This document shows positions 17,410 through 25,766 of a stretch of DNA of 64,000 nucleotides, one piece after another. Positions within the stretch are counted from its first letter, which is position 1, and every line of letters starts with the position of its first letter. The notes beneath the pieces are model-generated. The model saw only the letters and a program-made list of their open reading frames with translations. It had not been told where the DNA came from and searched no databases. The stretch lies in NCBI RefSeq assembly GCF_963675455.1, contig NZ_OY776217.1, positions 2,466,001 through 2,530,000 of the forward strand, read 5' to 3'. A program made the translations under genes and the position numbers. This DNA comes from Emcibacter sp. (GTDB lineage Bacteria > Pseudomonadota > Alphaproteobacteria > Sphingomonadales > Emcibacteraceae).

Positions 17410-18156
17410 ATGCGATTTAAGGACAAGACGGCGCTGGTTATCGGCGGTAACAGTGGAATTGGCCTCTCTACAGCAAGAGGGCTGTCAGAGGAAGGCGCTA
17501 AAGTCTATATCACTGGCCGGAACCCGGAAACACTGGCGGCAGCAGAACAGGAAGTCCCCGGCCTTCGCGCGTTTCAGGCCGATATGGCGGACATCAAGAG
17601 CCTGCAGCCGGTACTGGATGTTATCCGTGAAGAAACGGGACGCATTGATAGCCTGTTTGTCAATGCCGGCATTGGAACTTTTATCGGTGTGCGGGACGTC
17701 ACGCCTGAAATATGGGACCAGGTTCATAACGTTAATCTCAGGGGCGCATTCTTTACCACCCAGTCTGCCCTGCAATTGATGGGCAAGGGCGGGTCGATTG
17801 TCATTACCGGCTCCATCGGCAGCAAGCTGGGCATGCCGGGTAATGTTATTTATTCCTCGGCCAAGGCAGGTCTTCGGGCAATGGCACGGATCCTGGCGGT
17901 CGAGCTTGTGCAGGAAGGAATCCGCGTCAATGTGGTAAGCCCGGGCCCGATTGAGACACCCCTGATCAACCGCAATGTTGGCATGGACCCGGCCGAGGTC
18001 GATGGTCTGAGGCAGCAGATGATTTCCGGTGTGCCGATGAAACGTATGGGGGAACCGGAAGAAGTTGCCCGGGCGGCCCTGTTCCTCGGATCGGATGACG
18101 CCAGCTTTATCACCGGTGTGGACCTTTATGTAGATGGCGGAACTCTGGAGCTTTAA
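17410..18156 (+). CDS. Short-chain dehydrogenase/reductase
   Basis: A 248-residue classical SDR. The cofactor motif reads GGNSGIG (residues about 13-19), the active-site pair is Ser in ITGSIGS and Tyr/Lys in YSSAK, and the C-terminal half has RVNVVSPGPIETPL and the closing YVDGGTLEL. ATG at 17410 has GGAGGCG upstream; it starts 11 bases after the NTF2-like gene. An alcohol/ketone interconversion in the pathway is likely, substrate unknown. Confidence 0.92.
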   Translation: MRFKDKTALVIGGNSGIGLSTARGLSEEGAKVYITGRNPETLAAAEQEVPGLRAFQADMADIKSLQPVLDVIREETGRIDSLFVNAGIGTFIGVRDVTPEIWDQVHNVNLRGAFFTTQSALQLMGKGGSIVITGSIGSKLGMPGNVIYSSAKAGLRAMARILAVELVQEGIRVNVVSPGPIETPLINRNVGMDPAEVDGLRQQMISGVPMKRMGEPEEVARAALFLGSDDASFITGVDLYVDGGTLEL

Positions 18157-18157
18157 A

Positions 18158-18661
18158 ATGACTGATCTTTATTCAACGATGGAAAACCCCCGCCTGGAGT
18201 TCGTGATGGAAGTCCGACTGAAATTTCCCACGGTGCAGATGATTGCCAATACCCCGAACGGCGGCAACCGTTCCGCGGTTTATGTCAATGAGGGCACCTT
18301 TGAAGGGCCGCGCCTCAGAGGCAGGGCGGTGCCCGGGTCCGGCGGCGATTATGCCTATTTCCGGCCCGATGATGTGGCGGTGTTTGATGCCCGCTACATG
18401 CTGGAGGAAGACGATGGCACGCTCATCCTCATCAATAACAAGGGATTCCTGTGGGGACGCCAGCCGGACACCATGACACGCCTGCGCGACTGGGCGTTTA
18501 ATGACGGTCCGCCTGTCCCGCATGAAGATTATTACCTGCGATGTACGCCCACATTCGAGACAAGCATAGGCAAACACGACTGGCTGACCAAGCATGTCTT
18601 TGTCGGCATCGGTGAACGGAAACCTGACGGAAATCTGGTTCGCTATTACGCGCTTGTGTAG
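18158..18661 (+). CDS. DUF3237 family protein
   Basis: A 167-residue protein matching the DUF3237 family: a small beta-rich domain with GGNRSAVYVNEGTFEGPRLRG, then AVPGSGGDYAYFRPDDVAVFDARYMLEEDDGTLILINNKG, and near the end YYLRCTPTFETSIGKHDWLTKHVFVGIGER. No function is established for the family, but it is common in aromatic and xenobiotic catabolic clusters. ATG at 18158 follows GGAG by 7 bases and comes directly after the SDR stop codon, consistent with an operon. The assignment rests on motif recall, so moderate-high confidence. Confidence 0.82.
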   Translation: MTDLYSTMENPRLEFVMEVRLKFPTVQMIANTPNGGNRSAVYVNEGTFEGPRLRGRAVPGSGGDYAYFRPDDVAVFDARYMLEEDDGTLILINNKGFLWGRQPDTMTRLRDWAFNDGPPVPHEDYYLRCTPTFETSIGKHDWLTKHVFVGIGERKPDGNLVRYYALV

Positions 18662-18679
18662 TTATTTGGAGAAAAAGCA

Positions 18680-19510
18680 ATGAACTCGGTAAAGGATAAA
18701 CTGGCCTTCATCACCGGCGGCGCCAGCGGCATCGGCCTTGGTATTGCCCGGGCCCTGCTGGGCGCCGGTGCAAAGGTTATGATTGCGGACTTGCGCGCAG
18801 ATCATATCGAAAATGCCCTCAATGCTTTGTCGGAGGAAGGATATGGCGACCGGGTGCATTCGATTAATCTTGATGTGACAGATCGGGAAGCCATGGCCGC
18901 AGCAGTGGCGGAGACGGAGCGTCTCGGCGGTGTCGATATTCTGGTCAACAACGCTGGTGTCGGGGTCGAGGGACCGTTCAAACAGGCGACCTTTGCCGAC
19001 TGGGACTTCGGCATAGATGTGAATCTCAGGGGACCGGTGAACGGGGTGCAGCTTTTCCTGCCTGGTATGATTGAACGGGGCCGGGGCGGACATATCGTCA
19101 ATACGGCTTCCCTGGCCGGCACCCTTGTGATGCCGGGCCGCTTCGCCATCTATGCCACCACCAAGGCGGCGGTGATTGCCTTTTCAGAAGCCATTCGCGG
19201 GGATCTTGCCGAAGACAATATCGGCGTGTCAGTTCTCTGTCCCGGTTTTGTTCGCTCCAACATCCATCAGGCTGGCCAGAACCGGCCCGAAAAATACCGC
19301 AAGGAAAGTGGTTTTGCGGAAGCCGAGGTGGAACTGTCCCAGCGTCAGGCCGGGGAGGACTGGATGGACCCCAACGAGGTTGGGGACATGGTGCTGAAGG
19401 CGATATTGAAGGATCAGCTTTATGTGGTGACCCACGGCAATTTCCGTCCTCAGATGAAGGACCGCTATGAACAGCTCATGGCGGCGACGCCCCCGGATCC
19501 CGCTGCCTGA
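18680..19510 (+). CDS. Short-chain dehydrogenase/reductase
   Basis: A 276-residue classical SDR with GGASGIG at residues 12-18, NNAGVG, NTASLAG (catalytic Ser) and YATTK (Tyr/Lys). The C-terminal substrate loop is longer than in FabG-type enzymes (RSNIHQAGQNRPEKYRKES). It starts 18 bases after the DUF3237 gene behind GGAG and is the last gene of this operon. It differs clearly from the SDR at 17410, so the two probably act on different intermediates or stereoisomers. Confidence 0.9.
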   Translation: MNSVKDKLAFITGGASGIGLGIARALLGAGAKVMIADLRADHIENALNALSEEGYGDRVHSINLDVTDREAMAAAVAETERLGGVDILVNNAGVGVEGPFKQATFADWDFGIDVNLRGPVNGVQLFLPGMIERGRGGHIVNTASLAGTLVMPGRFAIYATTKAAVIAFSEAIRGDLAEDNIGVSVLCPGFVRSNIHQAGQNRPEKYRKESGFAEAEVELSQRQAGEDWMDPNEVGDMVLKAILKDQLYVVTHGNFRPQMKDRYEQLMAATPPDPAA

Positions 19511-19599
19511 GGAGGCTATAGGTTTTTGAGCATTTTTCACAATTTAGTGAGAAATATCGGTTAAACTTCAGTTTCTTCCGGGATATGTTCAAAAAGCCT

Positions 19600-19672
19600 G
19601 TCCCATAATGGGACGCCCTGCCTGTAAGTGTCTGAATTTTTTACAGTTTCTCCACACCAATAGGTGGTGTGG
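19600..19672. promoter_or_regulatory. Two inverted repeats, possible sigma-54 activator sites
   Basis: GTCCCATAATGGGAC at 19600-19614 is a perfect palindrome around one base. CCACACC (19652-19658) and GGTGTGG (19666-19672) are perfect 7-base arms. They lie about 35-105 bases upstream of the sigma-54 promoter at 19707, the usual position of enhancer sites bound by NtrC-type activators. Binding is inferred. Confidence 0.5.
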
Positions 19673-19706
19673 CTCGTAACTCATTGATTCTTTGTCATAA
19701 AAAATG

Positions 19707-19723
19707 TTGGCACGATTATTGCT
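19707..19723 (+). promoter_or_regulatory. Sigma-54 (RpoN) promoter of the PEP-CTERM gene
   Basis: TTGGCACGATTATTGCT fits the sigma-54 consensus TGGCACG-N4-TTGCW exactly, with the GG and GC dinucleotides 10 bases apart. It lies about 75 bases before the start codon. Such promoters are silent without an ATP-driven activator. Sigma-54 promoters and the PrsK/PrsR two-component system are known to accompany PEP-CTERM genes. Confidence 0.85.
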
Positions 19724-19797
19724 TATTTGGTTCGGGAATAACAAACGACAATAAATTTTTGTAAACTAGTCTACGGAACCAGTAAGGGGTTAGAGTA

Positions 19798-20400
19798 ATG
19801 AAAAAGTCTATTAAGAATACTGCCGCAGTTGTGGCATTGATGGCCGGTTTTGCCCTGCCGTCTGCAGCCATGGCGACGATTTATACAAACGACACAGATT
19901 TCTCCATTGCGGATAATTCAGTCATTCAGAGCGACATCAACGTGGCCGAGACCGGTACGTTGAGCTCCATTACTGTGGAAGCGGGAATCGACCACACCTG
20001 GATCGGCGACCTGCGTATCACGCTTGTCGCTGCCGACGGCACTGAAATTACCCTGATGGATCGTCCAGGTCTGGCTGATGATACCTGCTGTGGTACAAGT
20101 GCTGATCTGGCTTCTGGAAACCCGCTGATTTTTGATGATGCATCTGTTGTTGCAGCAGAAGATGCAGCCGGTGGCGGCACTTTTGCACCTGATGAGGCCT
20201 TGGCAACACTGCTGGGCAGTTCCATCACCGGAACCTGGTCCCTGCTTGTCAATGACCGCCAGGGCGGTGACCAGGGACGTCTGGATTACTGGAGCCTGAA
20301 CATCAACTGGGAACAGGTTCAGGTATCCGAGCCTGCCAGTCTGGCTCTGCTGGGCTTTGGCCTGGCCGGTGTCGGTCTGGCCCGTCGCCGGAAAGTCTGA
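19798..20400 (+). CDS. PEP-CTERM protein with proprotein-convertase P-domain
   Basis: A 200-residue exported protein. Residues 1-26 are a signal peptide (VVALMAGFALPSAAMA). Residues about 30-172 form a P/homoB beta-sandwich, with HTWIGDLRITLVAADGTEITL and the closing GTWSLLVNDRQGGDQGRLDYWSLNI. The tail is a PEP-CTERM sorting signal: EPAS, a hydrophobic helix (LALLGFGLAGVGL) and ARRRKV. Exosortase cuts such tails and the protein is delivered to the surface or exopolysaccharide matrix. No protease domain is present, so it is a stand-alone P-domain, perhaps a matrix or adhesion module. It is a single-gene unit between a sigma-54 promoter and a terminator; the exosortase must be encoded elsewhere. 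Confidence 0.92.
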   Translation: MKKSIKNTAAVVALMAGFALPSAAMATIYTNDTDFSIADNSVIQSDINVAETGTLSSITVEAGIDHTWIGDLRITLVAADGTEITLMDRPGLADDTCCGTSADLASGNPLIFDDASVVAAEDAAGGGTFAPDEALATLLGSSITGTWSLLVNDRQGGDQGRLDYWSLNINWEQVQVSEPASLALLGFGLAGVGLARRRKV

Positions 20401-20416
20401 ATTTTACCACACAGAT

Positions 20417-20453
20417 AAAAAAACGGCTCCGGAATTTCCGGGGCCGTTTTTCT
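20417..20453. terminator. Bidirectional terminator between converging genes
   Basis: AAAACGGCTCCGG and CCGGGGCCGTTTT form a GC-rich stem around AATT with A-runs on the left and T-runs on the right, so it can end transcripts from both the PEP-CTERM gene and the oppositely oriented halogenase-like gene. Confidence 0.85.
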
Positions 20454-20469
20454 TTTGCCTGTTGGCTTT

Positions 20470-22188
20470 TTATTTTCGGCCTTCATCCCGGTTTTTGTGG
20501 ATGATCTGGCCCTCTGTGGGCGAGCTGAGGTTCAGTTTCGGTTTCTTTTTGTCCAGCTTGGCGGTTACCCAGCCGTCATTGAGCATCACCTCCAGCGCCT
20601 GAAGGGCATGTTGAAGTCCCAACTGCGGCGTGGCCGCTGTGCCGGTCTTGGCATAATGCTGCAATAACGCCTGTGCGATGGTGGCAATATCACTGTGCTG
20701 TCTGAGAACCTCGATCATCAGGGCGTACAGTCCCGTGACCACCAGTTTCTTGTTGCCGCGATGATAGCAGGTGAGGGTTTCCACCCTGCCGTCCTTATAC
20801 TCCAGGCTGCGGCCTTCCTTCGCCCGGGTCAGGTTAAGCTTGAACTTGTTGAATTTCGAGACCTGCCAGTCCAGTTCCTGGCCCGTAAACATGCCGGTAA
20901 TCTGTTTTACACCCGCCAGATCCAGCCCGCCGAGACCGGCCTGGCCCTGCACATCGCCGGTAAAGCCGCCGGTGCCGAGCCACTGGAAGGCCTGCCGGGC
21001 ATCCAGCTTCAGACCGGCGTCTTTGGCGATTTCGCTGGTATAGTCCTGCAGGTCGGTGAACTGGCCGTTGGCGCTGTACCAGAAATCGGCAAAGCGGATA
21101 TGCTGGTTGATGCGGGTTTTCTGGGTGTCCTCGTAAAATTCCTTCAGGAAGTCCGGATCGTCATAGCCCGCTTCCGTGGCAAGGATGCTGTAGGCCGCTT
21201 CCCGGGCGCCTGAATGGGCGAGGGTCAGACCGGCCGCCAGGATCGGGTCGGCAAATCCGCAGCATTCGCCGATCAGGAACCAGTTTTCCCCGGCCATGCG
21301 GTCAGACAGGAAGGACCAGTCTTTGGTCGCCTTCACATCGCCGTCCCGTTTGGCATTTTTGGTCAGTTCGGCAATCAGCGGTTCCTTGGCCAGCGCTTCC
21401 AGATAAAGCGCCTCGGTGTTCTTGCTTGATGTTTTGACATAGTCTGCCGGACAAATAAAGCCGATGCTGGTGCGGGTGGGGCCAAGCGGAATAAACCAGA
21501 TCCAGCCCACATCGATGCTTAAGACCTGCACCCGGGTGCCGCCGACGCCGATGGACACCGCCCAGTCCGCATTGTCCCAGTAGTCCCAGAAGGCCACATT
21601 GCGCAGTTTGGTCGGGGCATGGGTGGTGACGCCGAGCGCCCGGCGCAGGATGCCGCTGTTGCCGGAGCCGTCCAGATAATATTTCGCCTCGACAATATCC
21701 CCGTTGCCCAGTTCGAGGCCGGTGACACGGTCGCCCTCGTACAAAATTTTCGAGACCTTTGTATTCTGGCGCACTTCGGCGCCCAGTTCGGCGGCATGGT
21801 CGAGCAGGATCTTGTCATAGACGGCGCGGTCCACCTGAAAGGCGGTCTGCAGGCGCTGGCCCTGATATTTTGCGGGGCGGGCTTCATCGGTGAACTGGTC
21901 GATGGGCAGGAATTCAAAGTCCCACAGGTCCGGGCTGTTGCCCCAGCGATAGGTGGCGCCGATCTTGATCGGGAAATCGGCGGCTTCGACCTTGTCCCAG
22001 CAGCCCATTTCATCGAGGATTCTACTGATCGGCGGCAACTGGCTTTCGCCCACATGTTCCCGGGGGAAGGTTTCGCGCTCCAGCACCAGGACATTGAGGC
22101 CGGGATTATATTTCTTCAACAGGCTGGCGGCGGTGCTGCCGGCCGGCCCGCCACCGATAATGGCCACGTCACAGGTGATGTTACTCAA
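20470..22188 (-). CDS. Flavin-dependent halogenase-like FAD protein
   Basis: A 572-residue FAD protein of the tryptophan-halogenase/oxidoreductase superfamily. FAD binding is shown by CDVAIIGGGPAGSTAASLL at the start, then FPREHVGESQLP. Two halogenase hallmarks are present: WIWFIP (the WxWxIP motif) continuing into PTRTSIG, as in phenol/pyrrole halogenases, and a Lys in DFPIKIGATYRWG at the place of the catalytic lysine that carries the chloramine or activates hypohalous acid. The long C-terminal extension is found in enzymes acting on free phenols or carrier-bound substrates. TTG at 22188 was chosen because GGAGGAAG lies just upstream. Last gene of an operon with an SDR and an aminotransferase. 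A halogen-free oxidoreductase role remains possible. Confidence 0.8.
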   Translation of the reverse strand: MSNITCDVAIIGGGPAGSTAASLLKKYNPGLNVLVLERETFPREHVGESQLPPISRILDEMGCWDKVEAADFPIKIGATYRWGNSPDLWDFEFLPIDQFTDEARPAKYQGQRLQTAFQVDRAVYDKILLDHAAELGAEVRQNTKVSKILYEGDRVTGLELGNGDIVEAKYYLDGSGNSGILRRALGVTTHAPTKLRNVAFWDYWDNADWAVSIGVGGTRVQVLSIDVGWIWFIPLGPTRTSIGFICPADYVKTSSKNTEALYLEALAKEPLIAELTKNAKRDGDVKATKDWSFLSDRMAGENWFLIGECCGFADPILAAGLTLAHSGAREAAYSILATEAGYDDPDFLKEFYEDTQKTRINQHIRFADFWYSANGQFTDLQDYTSEIAKDAGLKLDARQAFQWLGTGGFTGDVQGQAGLGGLDLAGVKQITGMFTGQELDWQVSKFNKFKLNLTRAKEGRSLEYKDGRVETLTCYHRGNKKLVVTGLYALMIEVLRQHSDIATIAQALLQHYAKTGTAATPQLGLQHALQALEVMLNDGWVTAKLDKKKPKLNLSSPTEGQIIHKNRDEGRK

Positions 22189-22265
22189 AAAACTTCCTCC
22201 ACGATTAACTTTCAATCGTTTTAACCTGATTTGCTGAAGAATCGGTAAAGCGGGGAGGGCAATCG

Positions 22266-23033
22266 CTAAATCAGCATCCCTCCGGACACTTCAAGGCGCT
22301 GGCCGGTGATCCAGCGGCCGTCCTCGGAACAGAGGAAGGCAACCACACCGCCCACATCCTCCGCTTCACCGACCCGGCCCAGAGCCGTTCCGGCGGCAAT
22401 GCCGGCCACATGGTCCGGGGCCGCATCAAAGCCAGCCCGGTTAAAATCCGTATAAAGGGCGCCGGGGGCGACTGCATTGACGGTGATTTTTCTTTCCCCC
22501 ACATGTTTGGCGAGATATCGGGCAAAGGTTTCCAGCGCCGCCTTGCCCATGGAATAGGCCATCATGACCGGGAAGGTAAAGCGGGTCAGGCCGGAGCCGA
22601 CCACCAGGATGCGTCCGCCGTCATTAAGCCGGGGCAGCATTTTCTGGGTCAGGAACAGCACGCTTTTCAGGTTGGTGTTCATCTGACGGTCATAGGCTTC
22701 CTCGCTAATGTCCTCGATCATTTGCGGCTCGATCATGCCCGCGTTGTTGATCAGGAAATCCAGCTTGTCGCGTCCCCAGACCTTTTTCAAAAGGCCGTCC
22801 ACGTCGCCCACCAGCCGGTCGAGTTCGGCGGTGCCGTTCAGATCCACCTGAAGAATTTCCGCCTTGCGGCCAAGGCCTTCGACGAGTTTTTTGACCTCTT
22901 CCGCCTGTTCCTTTTCCTTGCGGTAGGTCAGGATGATATCGGCGCCGTCCTGGGCCAGTCGTTCGACGACCTCCCGGCCGAGGCTGCGGCTGCCGCCGGT
23001 GACCAGGGCGATTTTTCCGTTTAGTCTGCTCAT
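22266..23033 (-). CDS. Short-chain dehydrogenase, FabG-like
   Basis: A 255-residue classical SDR with GGSRSLG at residues 12-18, NNAG, the catalytic Ser in VVGSGLT and Tyr/Lys in YSMGK, and the family end GQRLEVSGGMLI. The sequence is close to 3-oxoacyl-ACP reductase-type enzymes. It lies 10 bases after the aminotransferase stop and 77 bases before the halogenase-like gene, all on the minus strand, which points to one pathway. Substrate unknown. Confidence 0.9.
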   Translation of the reverse strand: MSRLNGKIALVTGGSRSLGREVVERLAQDGADIILTYRKEKEQAEEVKKLVEGLGRKAEILQVDLNGTAELDRLVGDVDGLLKKVWGRDKLDFLINNAGMIEPQMIEDISEEAYDRQMNTNLKSVLFLTQKMLPRLNDGGRILVVGSGLTRFTFPVMMAYSMGKAALETFARYLAKHVGERKITVNAVAPGALYTDFNRAGFDAAPDHVAGIAAGTALGRVGEAEDVGGVVAFLCSEDGRWITGQRLEVSGGMLI

Positions 23034-23043
23034 GTGATTTCCC

Positions 23044-24159
23044 CTAATTTAAAATTCGTCTCAGTGCGTTCAGGCACAGATCAACATTTTCCTGTTTGGC
23101 GCTGTAGCCCATCAGGCCGATGCGCCAGACCTTGCCGGCGAGGGCGCCGAGGCCCGCGCCGATTTCCAGGTTGAATTCCTCCAGAAGGCGCTTGCGCAGC
23201 GCCGCCTCGTCGGTCACATGGACGGGGATTTTCACCGTGTTGAGCTGGGGCAGGCGGTATTCCGGCGCAACCAGATATTCAAGACCCATATCCTCAAGCC
23301 CGTCGCGCAGTTTCTCATGCATGGCCGTATGGCGGGCCCAGGCGTTCTCCAGCCCTTCCTCCTTCAGGATACACAGGCTTTCATGCAGACCGTACATGGC
23401 GTTGACCGGGGCCGTATGGTGATAGGTGCGGCCGCCTTCGCCGTCCCAGTAGTCCATCACCAGGCTCAGGTCGAGGAACCAGCTCTGTACTTTGTGGCTG
23501 CGGTTGCGGATGGCCTCGAGGGCGTGTTCGGAAAAGCTGACCGGGCTGAGGCCCGGCGGGCAGCTGAGACATTTCTGGCTGCCGCTATAGATGGCATCAA
23601 TGCCCCAGTCGTCCACACAGAGCGGATTGCCGCCCAGCGACGTCACGGCGTCAACGATGGTCAGGCAGTCGTGTTCCCGGGCGAGGCGACATAAGGTTTC
23701 TGCATCGGACAGCACCCCGGTCGAGGTTTCCGCATGGACGAAGGCCAGAATCTTGGCGTCCGGATGGTCCTTCAGGGCGTCTTCCACCATTTCCGGATCG
23801 ACCGGCTCGCCCCAGTCGTTTTCCACCACTACGGCAATGGCGCCGCAGCGTTCCACATTCTCGATCATGCGGCCGCCAAACACGCCGTTGCGGCAGATGA
23901 TGGCCTTGTCGCCGGGCTCCAGCAGATTGACGAAGGCGCATTCCATGCCGGCCGAACCGGGGGCGGACAGGGGAAAGGTCAGGGCGTTTTCGGTCTGAAA
24001 GGCATATTTCAACAGGCCCTTGATATCTTCCATCAGGGTCTGGAAAGCGGGATCAAGGTGGCCAATGGTCGGCTGGGCCATGGCATCCAGAATACGTTGC
24101 GGCACATCTGAAGGCCCGGGTCCCATCAGGGTTCGTTTAGGCGGCGTAAATTTTGTCAT
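23044..24159 (-). CDS. Class V aminotransferase, alanine/serine-glyoxylate type
   Basis: A 371-residue PLP enzyme. The start PPKRTLMGPGPSDVPQRIL and HLDPAF are typical of alanine-glyoxylate and serine-glyoxylate aminotransferases. PLP is held by Lys196 in SGSQKCLSCPPG, with Asp170 in TIVDAVTSLGG contacting the ring nitrogen. It would transfer an amino group between alanine or serine and glyoxylate. First gene of the operon with the SDR and halogenase-like protein, an unusual partnership for this family. No terminator separates the three genes. Confidence 0.92.
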   Translation of the reverse strand: MTKFTPPKRTLMGPGPSDVPQRILDAMAQPTIGHLDPAFQTLMEDIKGLLKYAFQTENALTFPLSAPGSAGMECAFVNLLEPGDKAIICRNGVFGGRMIENVERCGAIAVVVENDWGEPVDPEMVEDALKDHPDAKILAFVHAETSTGVLSDAETLCRLAREHDCLTIVDAVTSLGGNPLCVDDWGIDAIYSGSQKCLSCPPGLSPVSFSEHALEAIRNRSHKVQSWFLDLSLVMDYWDGEGGRTYHHTAPVNAMYGLHESLCILKEEGLENAWARHTAMHEKLRDGLEDMGLEYLVAPEYRLPQLNTVKIPVHVTDEAALRKRLLEEFNLEIGAGLGALAGKVWRIGLMGYSAKQENVDLCLNALRRILN

Positions 24160-24330
24160 AGAAAAATCTCGTGGCTTTGATATTTGAAGAGATTATGCCT
24201 TCCGTCTTTCAAAAACAAAAGAGGGGCGTTAAAATAAAAGCTTCAAGGTCTTTTTTTACCGGCCGTTTCTTACGTCTTGACCTCGGGCGTGAATCATCGG
24301 ATACCTGTCGAACAGCAAAGGGTGAAGCAG

Positions 24331-25758
24331 ATGACAGAACCTGATTTCCTTGAGGACGAGCTCAAGAAAAAGAAGAAAAAAAAGAAAAAGAGAAAAAAGA
24401 AGAAACTGAAGCAGGAAGTGCTTCAGAACAGCCCCGAGCTTGTCCAGGAAGTTGTCCGCGCCCTTGAAGAAGATGATCACGAGCGTATCGACGATGTGGT
24501 CGATGCCCTTCATTCCGCTGACCTTGCCGACCTTTTCGAACAGCTGACGACGGAAGATCGTGCTGCCCTGGTGACCCACATCGGTGGTGACCTTGATCCG
24601 GATGTGCTGACCGAACTGGATGAAGTCGCCCGTGATCATGTGATTACAGAGATGGATGACCGGCATGTGGTCAAGGCCATTACGGAGATGGAAACCGACG
24701 ACGCTATTCATCTGATCGAAGACCTTGATGAAGTGGATCAGCGACGGATTCTTGATGCCCTGCCGGAGGACGACCGGATCGCCGTCGAGGAAGGCCTGTC
24801 GTACCCCGAGGAAAGCGCCGGGCGACTGCTGCAGAAGAAGCTTATTGCCGTGCCGAGCCTGTGGCCGGTCGGCAAGGTGATTGATTTCCTGCGGGAAGAA
24901 GACGGTCTGCCGGAGGATTTTTACGAGATTTTTGTGGTCGATCCGCTGCATCATCCCATCGGAACCTTGCGGCTCAGTCATCTTTTACGGGCGAGCCGCG
25001 ACGTTCTGGTCAGTGAAATCATGGATGCGGATCCCAAGGTTGTGCCGGTGGACATGGACCAGGAAGAAGTGGCCTTCCTGTTCCGGCAATATGACCTGAC
25101 CTCTATGGGGGTTGTGGACCAGAGTGGCCGACTGATCGGTATGATCACCGTTGATGACGTGGTCGATGTGATGGACGAAGAGGTGCAGGAGGATATCCTG
25201 CGTATGGCCGGGGTGCAGGACACAGACATTCTGGAAGGTGTTCTGGAAGCGTCCCGCAACCGCATCACCTGGCTTGTGGTCAACCTGGGCACAGCCATTC
25301 TGGCATCCCTGGTTATTTCCCAGTTTGACGCGACCATTCAGCAGATGGTGGCGCTGGCCATTCTGATGCCCATTGTCGCCTCGCTGGGCGGCAACGCCGG
25401 AAATCAGGCCATGACGGTGGCGGTGCGGTCCCTTGCGACCCGCGAGCTGACCTCCTCGAACGCCTTCAGGGTGGTCACGCGTGAGTTGTCTATCGGTTTT
25501 CTGAACGGCTGTGCGCTGGCGACCATCATCGGGGTTCTGACCGCATTGTGGTTCCAGAATCCGGCTTTGGGCGGGGTTATTGCCCTGGCGATGGTGGTCA
25601 ACATGATTGTCGCCGGACTTGCCGGCATCATGGTGCCGCTGACACTGGAGAAAATGAATATCGATCCGGCGCTGGCCAGTACGGTGCTGGTGACGGCGAT
25701 TACCGATGTGATCGGCTTCCTTGCTTTCCTCGGGTTGGCCGCGCTGTTTCTGGTCTGA
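24331..25758 (+). CDS. mgtE: Magnesium transporter MgtE
   Basis: A 475-residue inner-membrane Mg2+ channel. Order of domains: a lysine-rich head (13 Lys and one Arg in 14 residues near position 12), the MgtE N domain (LADLFEQLTTEDRAAL repeats), two CBS domains (EIMDADPKVVPVDMDQEEV, GVVDQSGRLIGMITVDDVVDV) and five C-terminal membrane helices with LGGNAGNQAMTVAVR lining the pore. Cytosolic Mg2+ closes the channel through the N and CBS domains. ATG at 24331 has AAAGGGTG upstream. The polylysine head is not part of the usual family and is encoded by an A-rich tract. DUF1489 follows 8 bases later. Confidence 0.94.
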   Translation: MTEPDFLEDELKKKKKKKKKRKKKKLKQEVLQNSPELVQEVVRALEEDDHERIDDVVDALHSADLADLFEQLTTEDRAALVTHIGGDLDPDVLTELDEVARDHVITEMDDRHVVKAITEMETDDAIHLIEDLDEVDQRRILDALPEDDRIAVEEGLSYPEESAGRLLQKKLIAVPSLWPVGKVIDFLREEDGLPEDFYEIFVVDPLHHPIGTLRLSHLLRASRDVLVSEIMDADPKVVPVDMDQEEVAFLFRQYDLTSMGVVDQSGRLIGMITVDDVVDVMDEEVQEDILRMAGVQDTDILEGVLEASRNRITWLVVNLGTAILASLVISQFDATIQQMVALAILMPIVASLGGNAGNQAMTVAVRSLATRELTSSNAFRVVTRELSIGFLNGCALATIIGVLTALWFQNPALGGVIALAMVVNMIVAGLAGIMVPLTLEKMNIDPALASTVLVTAITDVIGFLAFLGLAALFLV

Positions 25759-25766
25759 CGAATATT

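Noticed and set aside
24160..24330. Possible Mg2+-sensing riboswitch before mgtE
   Set aside because: No M-box or ykoK-type conserved elements are visible in the 170-base leader.
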